Origin: VGWB01 sp964480945
Lineage (GTDB): Bacteria; Bacteroidota; Ignavibacteria; UBA10030
Assembly: GCA_964480945.1 (NCBI GenBank)
Contig: CAYZRX010000001.1
Location: 56,643 to 120,642 of the forward strand
Length of the DNA stretch: 64,000 nucleotides
Direction: 5' to 3'
Part shown: one piece after another, positions 52,790 through 62,294 of the stretch
Layout: the number at the start of each line of letters is the position of its first letter
How positions within the stretch are numbered: the stretch's first letter is position 1
Notes under the pieces: model-generated
What the model saw: the letters and a program-made list of their open reading frames with translations, nothing else
What the model was told of the DNA's origin: nothing
Database searches by the model: none
Program-made: the position numbers and the translations under genes

Positions 52790-53959
52790 ATGTCGGGTTT
52801 GCGAGGCGTCGATTACTTCAATCTAGGGGACATGCTTTCAGAGGAAGAAGCCCTGGTGCGCGACACCGTCCGCAATTTCGTCGATGAGAACGTCCTGCCG
52901 ATCATCGAGAAACACTACGAAGAGGGGACCTTTCCGATCTACCTTGTACCGAAGATGGCCGAGCTCGGCCTCCTGGGTCCAACCTTTCCCGCGAAGTACG
53001 GCTGTGCTGAGCTGAACAACGTTGCGTACGGACTCATGATGCAGGAGTTGGAACGCGGTGACAGCGCGTTGCGGAGTTTCGCATCGGTTCAGGGGGGGCT
53101 CGTGATGTATCCCATCTACACTTTCGGTACCGAAGAACAGAAAGACTACTGGCTCCCCAAGCTCGCGTCGGGCAAAGCCATCGGCTGCTTCGGGCTGACC
53201 GAGCCGGACTACGGCTCGAACCCGGCCGGAATGATCACGCGGGCCGAGAGGACAAAGGGCGAATACCTCCTGAACGGGTCGAAGATGTGGATTACGAACG
53301 GCACGATAGCAGACGTCGCGGTGGTATGGGCCAAGCTTGAGGGGGAAATCAAGGGTTTCCTCGTCGAGAAGGGGACAAAAGGGTTCACGGCCCCGGAGAT
53401 GAGAGGAAAGCATTCCCTGCGTGCGTCCGTGACTTCGGAGCTTGTCTTCCAGGATTGCGTCATCCCCGAAACCAATATCTTGCCGAAATCCGGCGGTTTG
53501 AAGTCGCCTCTCATGTGTCTGAGCCAGGCACGATATAGCATTGCCTGGGGGGCAGTTGGGGCGGCAATGGCGTGCTACGAGACGGCGCTGGACTATGCGA
53601 AATCGAGAATTCAATTCGACAAGCCGATTGCCGCGTTTCAAATGACACAAGAGAAGCTGGTCCACATGGTTACGGAGATCACCAAGAGTCAGCTTCTCTG
53701 CTTGCAGCTGGGTCGGCTCAAAGATCAGGGGAAAGCGAGATTCACCCAGGTCTCGCTTGCGAAGCGAAACAACGTTTACCATGCGCTGGAGATCGCGCGA
53801 ATGGCTCGAGAAATCCTCGGAGCGAATGGCATCCTGAACGAGTATCCCGTCATGCGCCACGCGGCGAACCTCGAATCAGTCAAGACCTACGAAGGGACGC
53901 ACGAAATGCACACGCTGATTGTTGGTGAAGATCTCACAGGCTCGCCGGCGTTTGCGTAA
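52790..53959 (+). CDS. Acyl-CoA dehydrogenase, glutaryl-CoA dehydrogenase-like
   Basis: The 389-residue flavoprotein follows glutaryl-CoA dehydrogenase closely: GCFGLTEPDYGSNPAGM (FAD and substrate loop), NGSKMWITNGTIADVAVVWAK, GKHSLRASVTSELVF, ARYSIAWGAVGAAMACYETAL, LCLQLGRLKDQGKA and VKTYEGTHEMHTLIVG with the catalytic glutamate. This branch oxidises and decarboxylates glutaryl-CoA in lysine/tryptophan breakdown, but related enzymes only dehydrogenate. It needs electron-transfer flavoprotein, which is not in the window. It has its own promoter and begins the rightmost operon-like run. Confidence 0.88.
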   Translation: MSGLRGVDYFNLGDMLSEEEALVRDTVRNFVDENVLPIIEKHYEEGTFPIYLVPKMAELGLLGPTFPAKYGCAELNNVAYGLMMQELERGDSALRSFASVQGGLVMYPIYTFGTEEQKDYWLPKLASGKAIGCFGLTEPDYGSNPAGMITRAERTKGEYLLNGSKMWITNGTIADVAVVWAKLEGEIKGFLVEKGTKGFTAPEMRGKHSLRASVTSELVFQDCVIPETNILPKSGGLKSPLMCLSQARYSIAWGAVGAAMACYETALDYAKSRIQFDKPIAAFQMTQEKLVHMVTEITKSQLLCLQLGRLKDQGKARFTQVSLAKRNNVYHALEIARMAREILGANGILNEYPVMRHAANLESVKTYEGTHEMHTLIVGEDLTGSPAFA

Positions 53960-53968
53960 CTACCCATA

Positions 53969-55450
53969 ATGAAAAGAGACATTAACCCTATGGCGTCGAA
54001 AAAGATCCTTGGCGAAGCAATCACGTATGACGATGTTCTCCTTGTGCCGGCGAAGTCGTCAGTTCTTCCGCGTGAGACGGACGTCCGCACGAAGCTGACG
54101 CGGGGCATCGAGCTGAACATCCCGTTGATCAGCGCGGCGATGGACACGGTAACGGAATCCGCCATGGCGATCGCTCTCGCGCGCGAGGGTGGGATTGGGA
54201 TTCTGCACAAGAACATGTCAATCGCCGGGCAGGCGGAAGAGGTAGACAAGGTGAAGCGGTCGGAAAGCGGAATGATCCGTGATCCAATTACGCTTTCGCC
54301 GCAGCGAAAGGTCTGGGAGGCGCTCGAGGTGATGAAGAAGTACAGCATCTCCGGGATACCGATTGTGCAGGATGAGAATCTCGTTGGGATCCTGACGAAC
54401 CGCGATCTTCGGTTCGAGCCGAACATGGACCTGGAGGTCGCGAAGCTCATGACCAACGGCAACCTGGTGACCGCGCCGGTTGGGACGACGCTGGAAGAGG
54501 CGGAGGTGATACTTCAGAAGCACAGGATCGAGAAACTTCCCGTTGTCGACAAGAACGGCAAGCTGAAGGGCCTCATCACGTTCAAAGACATCCAGAAGAA
54601 GAAGCGTCATCCGAACGCGTGTAAGGACAAGCATGGAAGACTCCGCGTGGGTGCAGCCGTCGGGGTGACCAGTGATACGGTCGATCGCGTGGCCGCGCTG
54701 ATCGAATCGGGAGTCGATGTCGTCGTCATCGACACGGCTCACGGCCATTCCAGAGGTGTTGTGGAGATGGTCAAAGAGGTCAAGTCGAGATTCCAGGTCG
54801 AACTTATCGCGGGGAACGTTGCGACGGCCGAAGCGGCGAAGGACCTCATCAAGGCCGGTGCGGATGCCGTCAAGGTGGGCGTTGGACCTGGATCAATTTG
54901 CACGACGAGGGTTGTCGCAGGCGTTGGCGTTCCCCAGGTGACGGCGATTCTGCAGTGCGCGAAGATCGCCCAGGGATCTGAGGTTCCGGTTATCGCCGAC
55001 GGAGGGATCAAGCAGACCGGGGACATCGCAAAAGCGATCGCCGCGGGCGCCGACTCCGTGATGATCGGCGGGCTGTTTGCCGGGTTGGAGGAAAGCCCGG
55101 GTGAGAAAGTGCTCTATGAAGGTCGGAGCTACAAAGTCTATCGGGGAATGGGTTCTCTGGAAGCGATGAGACAGGGGAGCAAGGATCGATACTTTCAGGA
55201 TGCAGAGGATGATCTTCAGAAACTCGTGCCGGAGGGAATTGAAGGGAGAGTCCCTTACAAGGGGACGCTCGGTGAAACAGTTCATCAGATGGTCGGCGGG
55301 TTACGGTCGGCAATGGGGTACTGCGGCTGCCGCACGGTTGCAGAAATGAAGAAGAAAGCGCAGTTTGTACGAATGACCGACGCCGGATTGCGCGAAAGCC
55401 ATCCGCATGACGTCGTCATTACGAAAGAAGCTCCGAACTACCATCTCTGA
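53969..55450 (+). CDS. guaB: Inosine-5'-monophosphate dehydrogenase
   Basis: GuaB oxidises IMP to XMP, the committed step of GMP synthesis. The 493 residues contain LGEAITYDDVLLVPAKSSVLP, two CBS domains (about 105-225), VVVIDTAHGHSRGVVEMV, VGVGPGSICTTRVVAGVGVPQ with the catalytic cysteine, ADGGIKQTGDIAKAIAAGAD, and the mobile flap with SKDRYFQ and EGIEGRVPYKG. Two starts are possible (53969 and 53990); neither has a good ribosome site and the first is kept. It follows the dehydrogenase by 9 bp. Confidence 0.96.
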   Translation: MKRDINPMASKKILGEAITYDDVLLVPAKSSVLPRETDVRTKLTRGIELNIPLISAAMDTVTESAMAIALAREGGIGILHKNMSIAGQAEEVDKVKRSESGMIRDPITLSPQRKVWEALEVMKKYSISGIPIVQDENLVGILTNRDLRFEPNMDLEVAKLMTNGNLVTAPVGTTLEEAEVILQKHRIEKLPVVDKNGKLKGLITFKDIQKKKRHPNACKDKHGRLRVGAAVGVTSDTVDRVAALIESGVDVVVIDTAHGHSRGVVEMVKEVKSRFQVELIAGNVATAEAAKDLIKAGADAVKVGVGPGSICTTRVVAGVGVPQVTAILQCAKIAQGSEVPVIADGGIKQTGDIAKAIAAGADSVMIGGLFAGLEESPGEKVLYEGRSYKVYRGMGSLEAMRQGSKDRYFQDAEDDLQKLVPEGIEGRVPYKGTLGETVHQMVGGLRSAMGYCGCRTVAEMKKKAQFVRMTDAGLRESHPHDVVITKEAPNYHL

Positions 55451-55462
55451 GAATCCGGCAGA

Positions 55463-56533
55463 ATGTACGAGGAAAGGCTTGCAGCGGTCCGACGCAGTCT
55501 GGAGTCCTCCAAGCTTGATGCCTTGCTCGTCACGCACCTTCCCCACGTCCGGTATCTCACAGGATTCTCCGGTTCCAAGGGCATCTGCATCATCAATTCC
55601 CGGCACCAGTATTTTCTTACCGATAGCCGGTACCGCGACCAGGCAAGAGAAGAGGTGACGGCCTGCCGCGTACTTGTTTCGAAGGACAGCTTGTATCACG
55701 CCGTCCTGAAAGCACGCTTGTTCACCGCCAGAATGAGGGTCGGCTTCGAAGGCCAGTCTGTATCTGTTGACTCCTCGCACTTCTTGAGGAAGATGTTTCC
55801 GAGGGTCACGTTCGTTCCGACGCAAGGGCTCATCGAACGTTCCGCTTCCGTGAAGGACGAGTCGGAGATCGCATGCATCCGTGCGGCTGCAGGAATCACC
55901 GATAAGGTTTTCCGTAAGATCGTGGGGCTCCTGCAACCGGGCATGAGCGAGCAGGATGTCGCCGCTGAGATCGGGTACTACCACAGGAAATACGGCGCTG
56001 AGGGAGATGCCTTCGAGCCCATCGTTGCGAGCGGCTGGCGCGGGGCTTTCCCGCACGCGAGGGCATCGACGAAGAAGATTCAAAAGGGCGAGCTTGTGGT
56101 CCTTGATTTCGGATGTCGTTTCGACGGGTATCAAAGCGACATGACGCGGACCGTGGCCATCGGGAGACCCACGCAGCAAGGGAGGAAGATCTACCGGACG
56201 GTCTTGGATGCCCAGGTGAAAGCGGTCGAAGCGGCGCGGAGCGGTGTGAGTGCGAGGGCGCTTGATAGCGTCGCGCGGTCGCACATCCGGAAGCGAGGAT
56301 TTGGCAGGTTCTTCAGGCATTCGCTCGGACACGGCCTCGGATTGCAGGTCCATGAAGCTCCGCGCATTTCATCGATGAGCAAAGAGATCCTTCGTAGCGG
56401 AAATGTCGTGACGATCGAACCGGGCATTTACATCCCCGGCTTTGGCGGTGTAAGAATCGAAGACGACGTTGTCATTCGTGACGGTGGGTGTGAAGTGCTG
56501 AACAAATCGCCGAAAGACCTTCTGGTCGTATGA
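55463..56533 (+). CDS. M24 family Xaa-Pro aminopeptidase
   Basis: The 356 residues have an N-terminal creatinase-like domain (about 1-125, LLVTHLPHVRYLTGFSGS) and a pita-bread catalytic domain. The dinuclear metal ligands are in LDFGCRFDGYQSDMTRT (two Asp), HSLGHGLGLQVHE (His), EPGIYIPGFGG (Glu) and GVRIEDDVVI (Glu). It removes N-terminal residues before proline. No signal peptide. It overlaps the next gene by 4 bp. Confidence 0.93.
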   Translation: MYEERLAAVRRSLESSKLDALLVTHLPHVRYLTGFSGSKGICIINSRHQYFLTDSRYRDQAREEVTACRVLVSKDSLYHAVLKARLFTARMRVGFEGQSVSVDSSHFLRKMFPRVTFVPTQGLIERSASVKDESEIACIRAAAGITDKVFRKIVGLLQPGMSEQDVAAEIGYYHRKYGAEGDAFEPIVASGWRGAFPHARASTKKIQKGELVVLDFGCRFDGYQSDMTRTVAIGRPTQQGRKIYRTVLDAQVKAVEAARSGVSARALDSVARSHIRKRGFGRFFRHSLGHGLGLQVHEAPRISSMSKEILRSGNVVTIEPGIYIPGFGGVRIEDDVVIRDGGCEVLNKSPKDLLVV

Positions 56534-57849
56534 ACAGCGATTTTCGAAAAGTCCTGATCGTTGCATACTACTTTCCACCTCTGGGCCTCAGCGGTGTTCA
56601 GCGGACAGCCAAATTCGCCAAGTACCTGCCGAAGTACGGCTGGAAACCGACGGTCCTGACGGTCGCTCAAACCGGGTATTACGCGTTGGATCCTTCGCTT
56701 CTCCAGGAGGTCGAGCAGGCAGGCACGGAGGTCGTGCGGGCGAGTTCCATCGACCCCAATCGCCTCTTCCGAAACCAGAAGATCGTCCGCATGCCGTCCG
56801 AACGAGTCCGAAAGGTGCTTCAATATGCGGGTGATACGTTCTTCTTCCCTGACACAAAGATCGGTTGGAAATCGAAGGCATTACGGGCGGCCATTGGATT
56901 GATGCAGCGCGAGAAGTTCGACCTCATCTTCGCGACCGCTCCTCCGCAGACCGATTTTCTCATCGGTGAGGCGTTGAAGAAGAAATTCAAAGTTCCGCTC
57001 GTCCTCGACTACCGCGATGCGTGGCTGGAGTACCCCTTCAAGTATTACCCGACACCCGTCCACCGATACATCCATTACCGGATGGAAAAGCAGGTGGTGA
57101 AGGCTGCAGACAAGATCATCGTGACGATACGAAGGGTGAAGGAAAGTCTGCTCAAACACTACCTCGGCCTCGATTACCACGACGTTGTCATCATCCCGCA
57201 AGGGTATGACCCGGATGATTTCAATGTTGATCCCCCCCTGAAAGCACCACCGCGCAGGAAAATGCGCATGACGCATGCCGGCACCTTCTACGCGGGGCGC
57301 AACCCGTCGGTGCTCCTCCACGCCCTCCATAATATCTTCAAGGAGGTGCCGCAGCTCCGGGGGCGCATCGAGTTGAACTTCATCGGCAATATTCGGGACG
57401 AGGACAGGTTGACGGTCAATAAACTTGGATTACAGAACGATGTGGTCTTCCTTGGCTATCTCGAGCACAAGGAATGCACGAGGCGCTTGATCGACTCCGA
57501 CGTCCTTTGGCTCGTGCTCGACAATGAGTTCCAGTCACCCGGCAAACTGTACGAGTATATTGGAGCACGCAAGACCGTCCTTGGATCGCTCGCCAACGGT
57601 TCACTCAAACAGCTCATCCTTGAGACACAGGCGGGTCTGTGCGTGCCGCTGAATGATATTGAGGCTCATGAACGGGCGTTGAAGGATCTTTTTGCCCTGT
57701 TTGAGCGGAACCAGCTGAAGCAGATCGATGCTGAGTTTGCTGAGAAGTACGACCGTCTCGTGCTTACCGGTGAGCTTGCCAGACAATTCGAGTCGTTGAT
57801 GGACATCGACAAGAATGCTCTGATGAAGAGGGAGGAGCGGGTCGCATGA
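56530..57849 (+). CDS. Group 1/GT4-like glycosyltransferase
   Basis: The 439-residue protein has a GT-B layout: an N-terminal YYFPPLGLSGVQRTAKFAKYLPKYGW, FATAPPQTDFLIGEALKKK, PLVLDYRDAW, and a C-terminal nucleotide-sugar domain with VIIPQGYDPDDF, THAGTFYAGRNPS, VVFLGYLEHKEC and PGKLYEYIGARKTVLG, which contains the E of the EX7E-type region. The donor and acceptor cannot be named; a cell-surface polysaccharide role is likely. It overlaps its neighbours on both sides by 4 bp, so it is coupled to purD and the M24 peptidase. Confidence 0.85.
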   Translation: MNSDFRKVLIVAYYFPPLGLSGVQRTAKFAKYLPKYGWKPTVLTVAQTGYYALDPSLLQEVEQAGTEVVRASSIDPNRLFRNQKIVRMPSERVRKVLQYAGDTFFFPDTKIGWKSKALRAAIGLMQREKFDLIFATAPPQTDFLIGEALKKKFKVPLVLDYRDAWLEYPFKYYPTPVHRYIHYRMEKQVVKAADKIIVTIRRVKESLLKHYLGLDYHDVVIIPQGYDPDDFNVDPPLKAPPRRKMRMTHAGTFYAGRNPSVLLHALHNIFKEVPQLRGRIELNFIGNIRDEDRLTVNKLGLQNDVVFLGYLEHKECTRRLIDSDVLWLVLDNEFQSPGKLYEYIGARKTVLGSLANGSLKQLILETQAGLCVPLNDIEAHERALKDLFALFERNQLKQIDAEFAEKYDRLVLTGELARQFESLMDIDKNALMKREERVA

Positions 57850-59147
57850 ATGTCCTGATTATCGGTTCAGGGGGCAGGGAGCACGCGCTCGCATGGAAGC
57901 TGCGGCAGAGTCCGAGCGTGAAGGCATTGTACTGTGCCCCGGGAAACGCCGGGATCGCCCAGCACGCTGAACTTGTTCCTCTGAAGGTGACGGATCTTGA
58001 AGGACTGGTGCGGTTCGCGGGAGAGAACCGTATCGATCTGACGGTCGTTGGACCGGAGCAGCCTCTTGTTCTGGGGATCGTGGACGAGTTCGAGAAGTGC
58101 GGACTCAAGATCTTTGGGCCAAGCAAGGCCGCAGCGAGGCTGGAGGGAAGTAAGGCGTTCGCGAAGGAGTTCATGGCCCGGAATTCGATTCCGACCGCTC
58201 GGTTCAGGAGTTTCTCTCTCGCGCAGAAGGATGAGGCCGAACGGTTCACGAGCGAGGTCGCCATGCCCATCGTGGTCAAGGCTGACGGGCTCGCTGCCGG
58301 CAAGGGTGTCGTTGTCTGCGAGACTCGGGAAGCGGCTCTCCTCGCCCTCCAAGAGATGATGGTGAAGAAATCCTTCGGAACCGCCGGCGAAAAGGTTGTG
58401 ATCGAGGAGTACCTTGTGGGTGAGGAGGCATCGGTCTTTGCCATAACGGACGGCGAGAAGTTCGTGAGTTTGGCCGCGGCACAGGACCATAAGCGGATCC
58501 TGGATGGAGACCGGGGGAAGAACACGGGGGGGATGGGTGCGTATGCTCCGGCCCCGTTGGTGACGAAGGAGATGCGAAAACGGATCGAGCATGAGATCAT
58601 TGTCCCGACGCTCAAAGGCATGCAAAGCGCCGGCACGCCGTACCGGGGCTGCCTCTACTGCGGGTTGATGATAACAGAGTCGGGGCCGAAGGTTATTGAA
58701 TATAACTGCAGGTTCGGTGACCCGGAGACGCAAGTCGTGATTCCGCTTATCGATGGGGACTTCGCCGCTCTGCTGATGTCGGCTGCCGAAGGTCGACTCG
58801 ACATGCAATCTGTGAAGCAGCACCCTGCGTCTGCCGTTTGCGTTGTGGTGGCTTCGCCCGGATATCCGGATGAGTATGCAACCGGGAAGGAGATTCATGG
58901 GCTCGAATCCGTGAAATCTGAGGAGGGGATGGTCGTGTTCCACGCCGGGACGCGACTCGACGGCGAGAAGGTTCTCACATCCGGCGGGCGGGTGCTGGGG
59001 GTGACAGCCATCGGCTACGATTACGATCTGAAGGGGACGATCGACGCCGCCTATCGAGCGGTGGGGAAGATCACCTTCGACGGCGCGTACTACCGCAGTG
59101 ATATCGGGCAGAAAGCTCTGCGGAGGGGTGCTGATGCCAAACCGTGA
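57846..59147 (+). CDS. purD: Phosphoribosylamine-glycine ligase
   Basis: PurD joins glycine to phosphoribosylamine in purine synthesis. The 433 residues show NVLIIGSGGREHALAWKL, VVGPEQPLVLGIVDEF, the ATP-grasp elements PIVVKADGLAAGKGVVVCE, VIEEYLVGEEASVFAITDG, DHKRILDGDRGKNTGGMGAYAPAP and EYNCRFGDPETQVV. The length is normal. With guaB nearby, purine synthesis genes cluster in this run. Confidence 0.97.
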   Translation: MNVLIIGSGGREHALAWKLRQSPSVKALYCAPGNAGIAQHAELVPLKVTDLEGLVRFAGENRIDLTVVGPEQPLVLGIVDEFEKCGLKIFGPSKAAARLEGSKAFAKEFMARNSIPTARFRSFSLAQKDEAERFTSEVAMPIVVKADGLAAGKGVVVCETREAALLALQEMMVKKSFGTAGEKVVIEEYLVGEEASVFAITDGEKFVSLAAAQDHKRILDGDRGKNTGGMGAYAPAPLVTKEMRKRIEHEIIVPTLKGMQSAGTPYRGCLYCGLMITESGPKVIEYNCRFGDPETQVVIPLIDGDFAALLMSAAEGRLDMQSVKQHPASAVCVVVASPGYPDEYATGKEIHGLESVKSEEGMVVFHAGTRLDGEKVLTSGGRVLGVTAIGYDYDLKGTIDAAYRAVGKITFDGAYYRSDIGQKALRRGADAKP

Positions 59148-59159
59148 GGGAATTGTGTC

Positions 59160-60083
59160 GTGAACATACTTGTCACAGGTGGAGCAGGGTTTATCGGTTC
59201 TCACGTCGTTGACTCCTATCTCCAGGCGGGGCACGCCGTGGTCGTCATCGACGATCTCTCGACCGGCTCTATGAGGAACGTGAATCCGAAAGCGCAGTTC
59301 CATCGGCTCGATATTAGGAGCGAAGAGGTTGAGGAGATCTTCAAACGTCAGAAGTTCGACGTCGTGAACCATCACGCGGCGCAGATGGACGTCCGGAGGT
59401 CCGTCGCCGATCCGATCTTCGACGCGAGTGTCAACGTGCTGGGAAGCATCAATATCTTCGAGCTCGCGCGGAGGTCCGGCGTCAAAAAGATCATCTTCGC
59501 CTCGACGGGAGGAGCGATCTATGGCGAGCAGGATTTCTTCCCGGCAGATGAAGAGCATCCGCTTCGTCCTCTTTCTCCCTACGGCATCACGAAGCTCACG
59601 TCGGAGAAATACCTCTTCTACTACCGGCAAGTCCACGGACTGGATCACGTCATCCTGAGATATGCGAACATCTACGGTCCCCGCCAGAATCCGCTCGGCG
59701 AAGCGGGCGTGGTCGCAATCTTCTGCAACAAGATGCTGAAAGGGGGCGAGCCGGTCATCAACGGGGATGGCGAGCAGACGCGCGACTACACGTATGTTGG
59801 AGACGTTGTGAAGGCGAACTTGCTGGCGCTGGAGTGCACTCGGTCGGATATTTTCAATATTGGCACCGGGATTGAGACGAACGTGAACGACGTGTTCCAC
59901 ACGCTGCGGCGGTACTTGAATCCCTCTTGTCCTGAACGCCACGGCCCTGCGAAGGAGGGCGAGCAACGGCGGAGCGTGATCAGCCACAAGAAAATCCGAT
60001 CGGAGCTTAGATGGGTGCCCGGCGTACCGTTGGAGGAGGGCCTGCGCTTGACCGCGGAGTATTTCCAGAACTTGGCTGAGTGA
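59160..60083 (+). CDS. NAD-dependent epimerase/dehydratase (UDP-glucose 4-epimerase-like)
   Basis: The 307-residue extended short-chain dehydrogenase has the NAD motif LVTGGAGFIGSHVVD, VVNHHAAQMDVRRSV, ASTGGAIYGE, the catalytic YGITK (Tyr and Lys in SPYGITKLTSEKYLF), and RYANIYGPRQNPLGEAGVV. It is close to the archaeal/bacterial GalE-like group. It starts with GTG behind GAGGG. It probably supplies a sugar nucleotide to the glycosyltransferase two genes upstream, but the exact sugar is not readable. It overlaps the next gene by 4 bp. Confidence 0.9.
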   Translation: MNILVTGGAGFIGSHVVDSYLQAGHAVVVIDDLSTGSMRNVNPKAQFHRLDIRSEEVEEIFKRQKFDVVNHHAAQMDVRRSVADPIFDASVNVLGSINIFELARRSGVKKIIFASTGGAIYGEQDFFPADEEHPLRPLSPYGITKLTSEKYLFYYRQVHGLDHVILRYANIYGPRQNPLGEAGVVAIFCNKMLKGGEPVINGDGEQTRDYTYVGDVVKANLLALECTRSDIFNIGTGIETNVNDVFHTLRRYLNPSCPERHGPAKEGEQRRSVISHKKIRSELRWVPGVPLEEGLRLTAEYFQNLAE

Positions 60084-61081
60084 GCGCCGTGTCTGAACCG
60101 ATAGACCAGATTGTCGCGAACCTGGGCAAGGGTGATCGCCGCGCGGTTGCCCGGGCGATCTCCATAGTGGAGAACGACGATCCGGCGTCGAGCGACCTCT
60201 TGAAGAACGTCTATGGCCGCACGGGAAAGGGGTATCGGATTGGCGTCACGGGCCCACCCGGAGCGGGAAAAAGCACACTGACAAACAAGCTGGCGAAGCA
60301 CTTTCGGGGAGAGGGGCTGAGGATCGGCATCATTGCTGTCGACCCGACGAGCCCGTTCACCGGCGGGGCTCTTCTAGGCGACCGGGTAAGGATGTCGGAA
60401 GTGGAGTTGGACGAGGGTGTTTTCATCCGGAGCATGGCGTCCCGCGGAAGTCTGGGCGGTTTAAGCAAGAAGGCCAAGGAGGCGGCAGACATCCTTGATG
60501 CAGCAGGCCACGACGTCATCATCATGGAGACCGTCGGCGTCGGCCAGTCGGAGCTCGATGTGGCGGGGGCCGCGGATACGACCATCGTCGTGCTGGTGCC
60601 CGAATCTGGGGATGGCATTCAAGCGATGAAGGCAGGCCTGATGGAGATCGCTGACTTCTTCGTCCTGAATAAGGCGGACCGGCCGGGGGCCGAACAGGCC
60701 GTGATGTCGCTGAAGATGATTCTAGGATTTCGTCCGCATCGCGAGGGAAGCTGGATGCCGGATGTGGTCAGGACACAGGCGAACGAGGGGAAGGGCGTGC
60801 AGGAGGTCGCGACCCTTATCAAGACCCACCGGGAATTCCTGCGGGCGACCGGCGGCCTCGAGCAGAAGCGAAGGGCTCGCCTGGAGAGAAGGATCCGTGA
60901 GATTATTGACGATCGGCTCCACCTCGATTTCTGGAACAGCGAACGTTCGGTGGAATTGAGGAGGAAGATCGAGTTGATACTCCAGCGACAGTCAAATCCG
61001 TACGATGCCGCGACATCGCTAATAGAAGATTTCAAATCCGAACGAGCGCTGCACGAGACGCGTACTGTCCAAAACTCATAG
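60080..61081 (+). CDS. meaB: Methylmalonyl-CoA mutase-associated GTPase (MeaB/ArgK family)
   Basis: The G protein guards adenosylcobalamin loading on methylmalonyl-CoA mutase. The 333 residues show the GTP motifs VTGPPGAGKSTLTNKL (G1), DPTSPFTGGALLGDRVRM (G2), METVGVGQSELDVA (G3) and VLNKADRPGAE (G4), and MASRGSLGGLSKKAKEA. It starts with GTG and overlaps the epimerase stop. The mutase itself is not in the window; the cobalamin adenosyltransferase at 9957 would supply its cofactor. Confidence 0.95.
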   Translation: MSAVSEPIDQIVANLGKGDRRAVARAISIVENDDPASSDLLKNVYGRTGKGYRIGVTGPPGAGKSTLTNKLAKHFRGEGLRIGIIAVDPTSPFTGGALLGDRVRMSEVELDEGVFIRSMASRGSLGGLSKKAKEAADILDAAGHDVIIMETVGVGQSELDVAGAADTTIVVLVPESGDGIQAMKAGLMEIADFFVLNKADRPGAEQAVMSLKMILGFRPHREGSWMPDVVRTQANEGKGVQEVATLIKTHREFLRATGGLEQKRRARLERRIREIIDDRLHLDFWNSERSVELRRKIELILQRQSNPYDAATSLIEDFKSERALHETRTVQNS

Positions 61082-61096
61082 ACTACCGAGGAAATC

Positions 61097-62269
61097 ATGG
61101 AAAATAGCACTACACCCGAGCCCGGAATCGATTTCGAGCTGACAGAAGAAATGAGGATGTTGAAGCAGACCGTGCGGGCCTTTGCCGAGGCGGAGATAAA
61201 ACCGTTTGTGATGAAGTACGACGAAGCTCAGGAATTCCCGATGGACATCTTCAAGAAGATGGGGGAGCTTGGCTTCCTCGGGGCGACGATCCCCTCCGAG
61301 CTTGGAGGAGCGGGGTTCTCGCCCGTGGAGTTCGTCATCATCATGGAGGAGCTTTCGCGTGTCGACCCGTCCGTCGGTCTGATTCTTGCTGCCCATAGCG
61401 GATTGTGCCTTCACCACATTGCCACGTTTGGGAACGAGCAGCAAAAGAAGCGATATGTCCCGGATCTCGCCACAGGGGCGAAAATCGGCTCGTGGTGCCT
61501 GACGGAGCCCGGCTCCGGCAGCGACTCATCAGGCTTGAAATCGACCGCCCGCCTGGAGGGTGATTTCTATCTCCTGAACGGCACCAAGAGCTTCATCACA
61601 AACGGTACGGTTGCATCGACGTATGTTGTGATGGCGAAGACGGATCCTTCCAAGGGGAACAAAGGAATCTCGGCGTTCATCGTCGAGCGGGGAATGAAGG
61701 GTGTCAGCGTAGGGAAGAAGGAGAACAAGCTGGGTATGAGGGCGAGCGACACGGCAGTCATGGTCTTCGAGGGTGTGAAGGTTCCGAAATCAAACTTGAT
61801 CGGAAACGAAGGTGGAGGTTTCAAGCAGGCGCTCGAAGTGCTTGACAGCGGACGGGCCGGGATCGCAGCTCTTTCCATTGGGCTCGGTCAGGGAGCTCTT
61901 GATGCCGCGCTGAAATACGCGAAGGAACGTCAGGCGTTCGGCAAGCCGATCGTGGACTTTCAGGGCATTCAGTTCAAGCTCGCGGATATGGCGGCCGAAA
62001 TCCAGGCTGGCAGACTGCTGATGTACCGGGCCGCGATGGCGGAAGCGAAGGGTCAGGATCTCAACATGCTTGGCGCGTATGCGAAGCTCTACGCGAGTGA
62101 AGCCGCCGTGCGGGCCGCGACCGAAGCCGTCCAGATCCACGGAGGGTACGGATACATCAAGGATTTTCCGGTTGAGAAGTTCTACCGCGATGCGAAACTC
62201 CTGACGATCGGTGAAGGAACCACCGAAGTTCAGAAGATCGTCATTGCGAAGAATCTCCTACGGACATGA
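61097..62269 (+). CDS. Short/medium-chain acyl-CoA dehydrogenase
   Basis: The 390-residue protein has the typical order: LTEEMRMLKQTVRAFAEAEIKP, LGFLGATIPSELGGAGFS, GSWCLTEPGSGSDSSGLKSTA, NGTKSFITNGTVASTYVVMAK, LGMRASDTAVMVFEGVKVP, ERQAFGKPIVDFQGIQFKLADMA, YRDAKLLTIGEGTTEVQKIV with the catalytic glutamate in GEGT. It resembles butyryl-/short-chain acyl-CoA dehydrogenases. Paired with MeaB it suggests fatty- or amino-acid breakdown to propionyl-CoA. ACCGAGGAAATC precedes the ATG. Confidence 0.93.
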   Translation: MENSTTPEPGIDFELTEEMRMLKQTVRAFAEAEIKPFVMKYDEAQEFPMDIFKKMGELGFLGATIPSELGGAGFSPVEFVIIMEELSRVDPSVGLILAAHSGLCLHHIATFGNEQQKKRYVPDLATGAKIGSWCLTEPGSGSDSSGLKSTARLEGDFYLLNGTKSFITNGTVASTYVVMAKTDPSKGNKGISAFIVERGMKGVSVGKKENKLGMRASDTAVMVFEGVKVPKSNLIGNEGGGFKQALEVLDSGRAGIAALSIGLGQGALDAALKYAKERQAFGKPIVDFQGIQFKLADMAAEIQAGRLLMYRAAMAEAKGQDLNMLGAYAKLYASEAAVRAATEAVQIHGGYGYIKDFPVEKFYRDAKLLTIGEGTTEVQKIVIAKNLLRT

Positions 62270-62294
62270 TCGCATTCTCTCGATCCAGACCACG

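Noticed and set aside
57867..59987. 706-residue open frame opposite purD and the epimerase
   Set aside because: It is an antisense shadow of GC-rich genes with clear family motifs on the plus strand; its own translation is rich in His/Arg and shows no domain.
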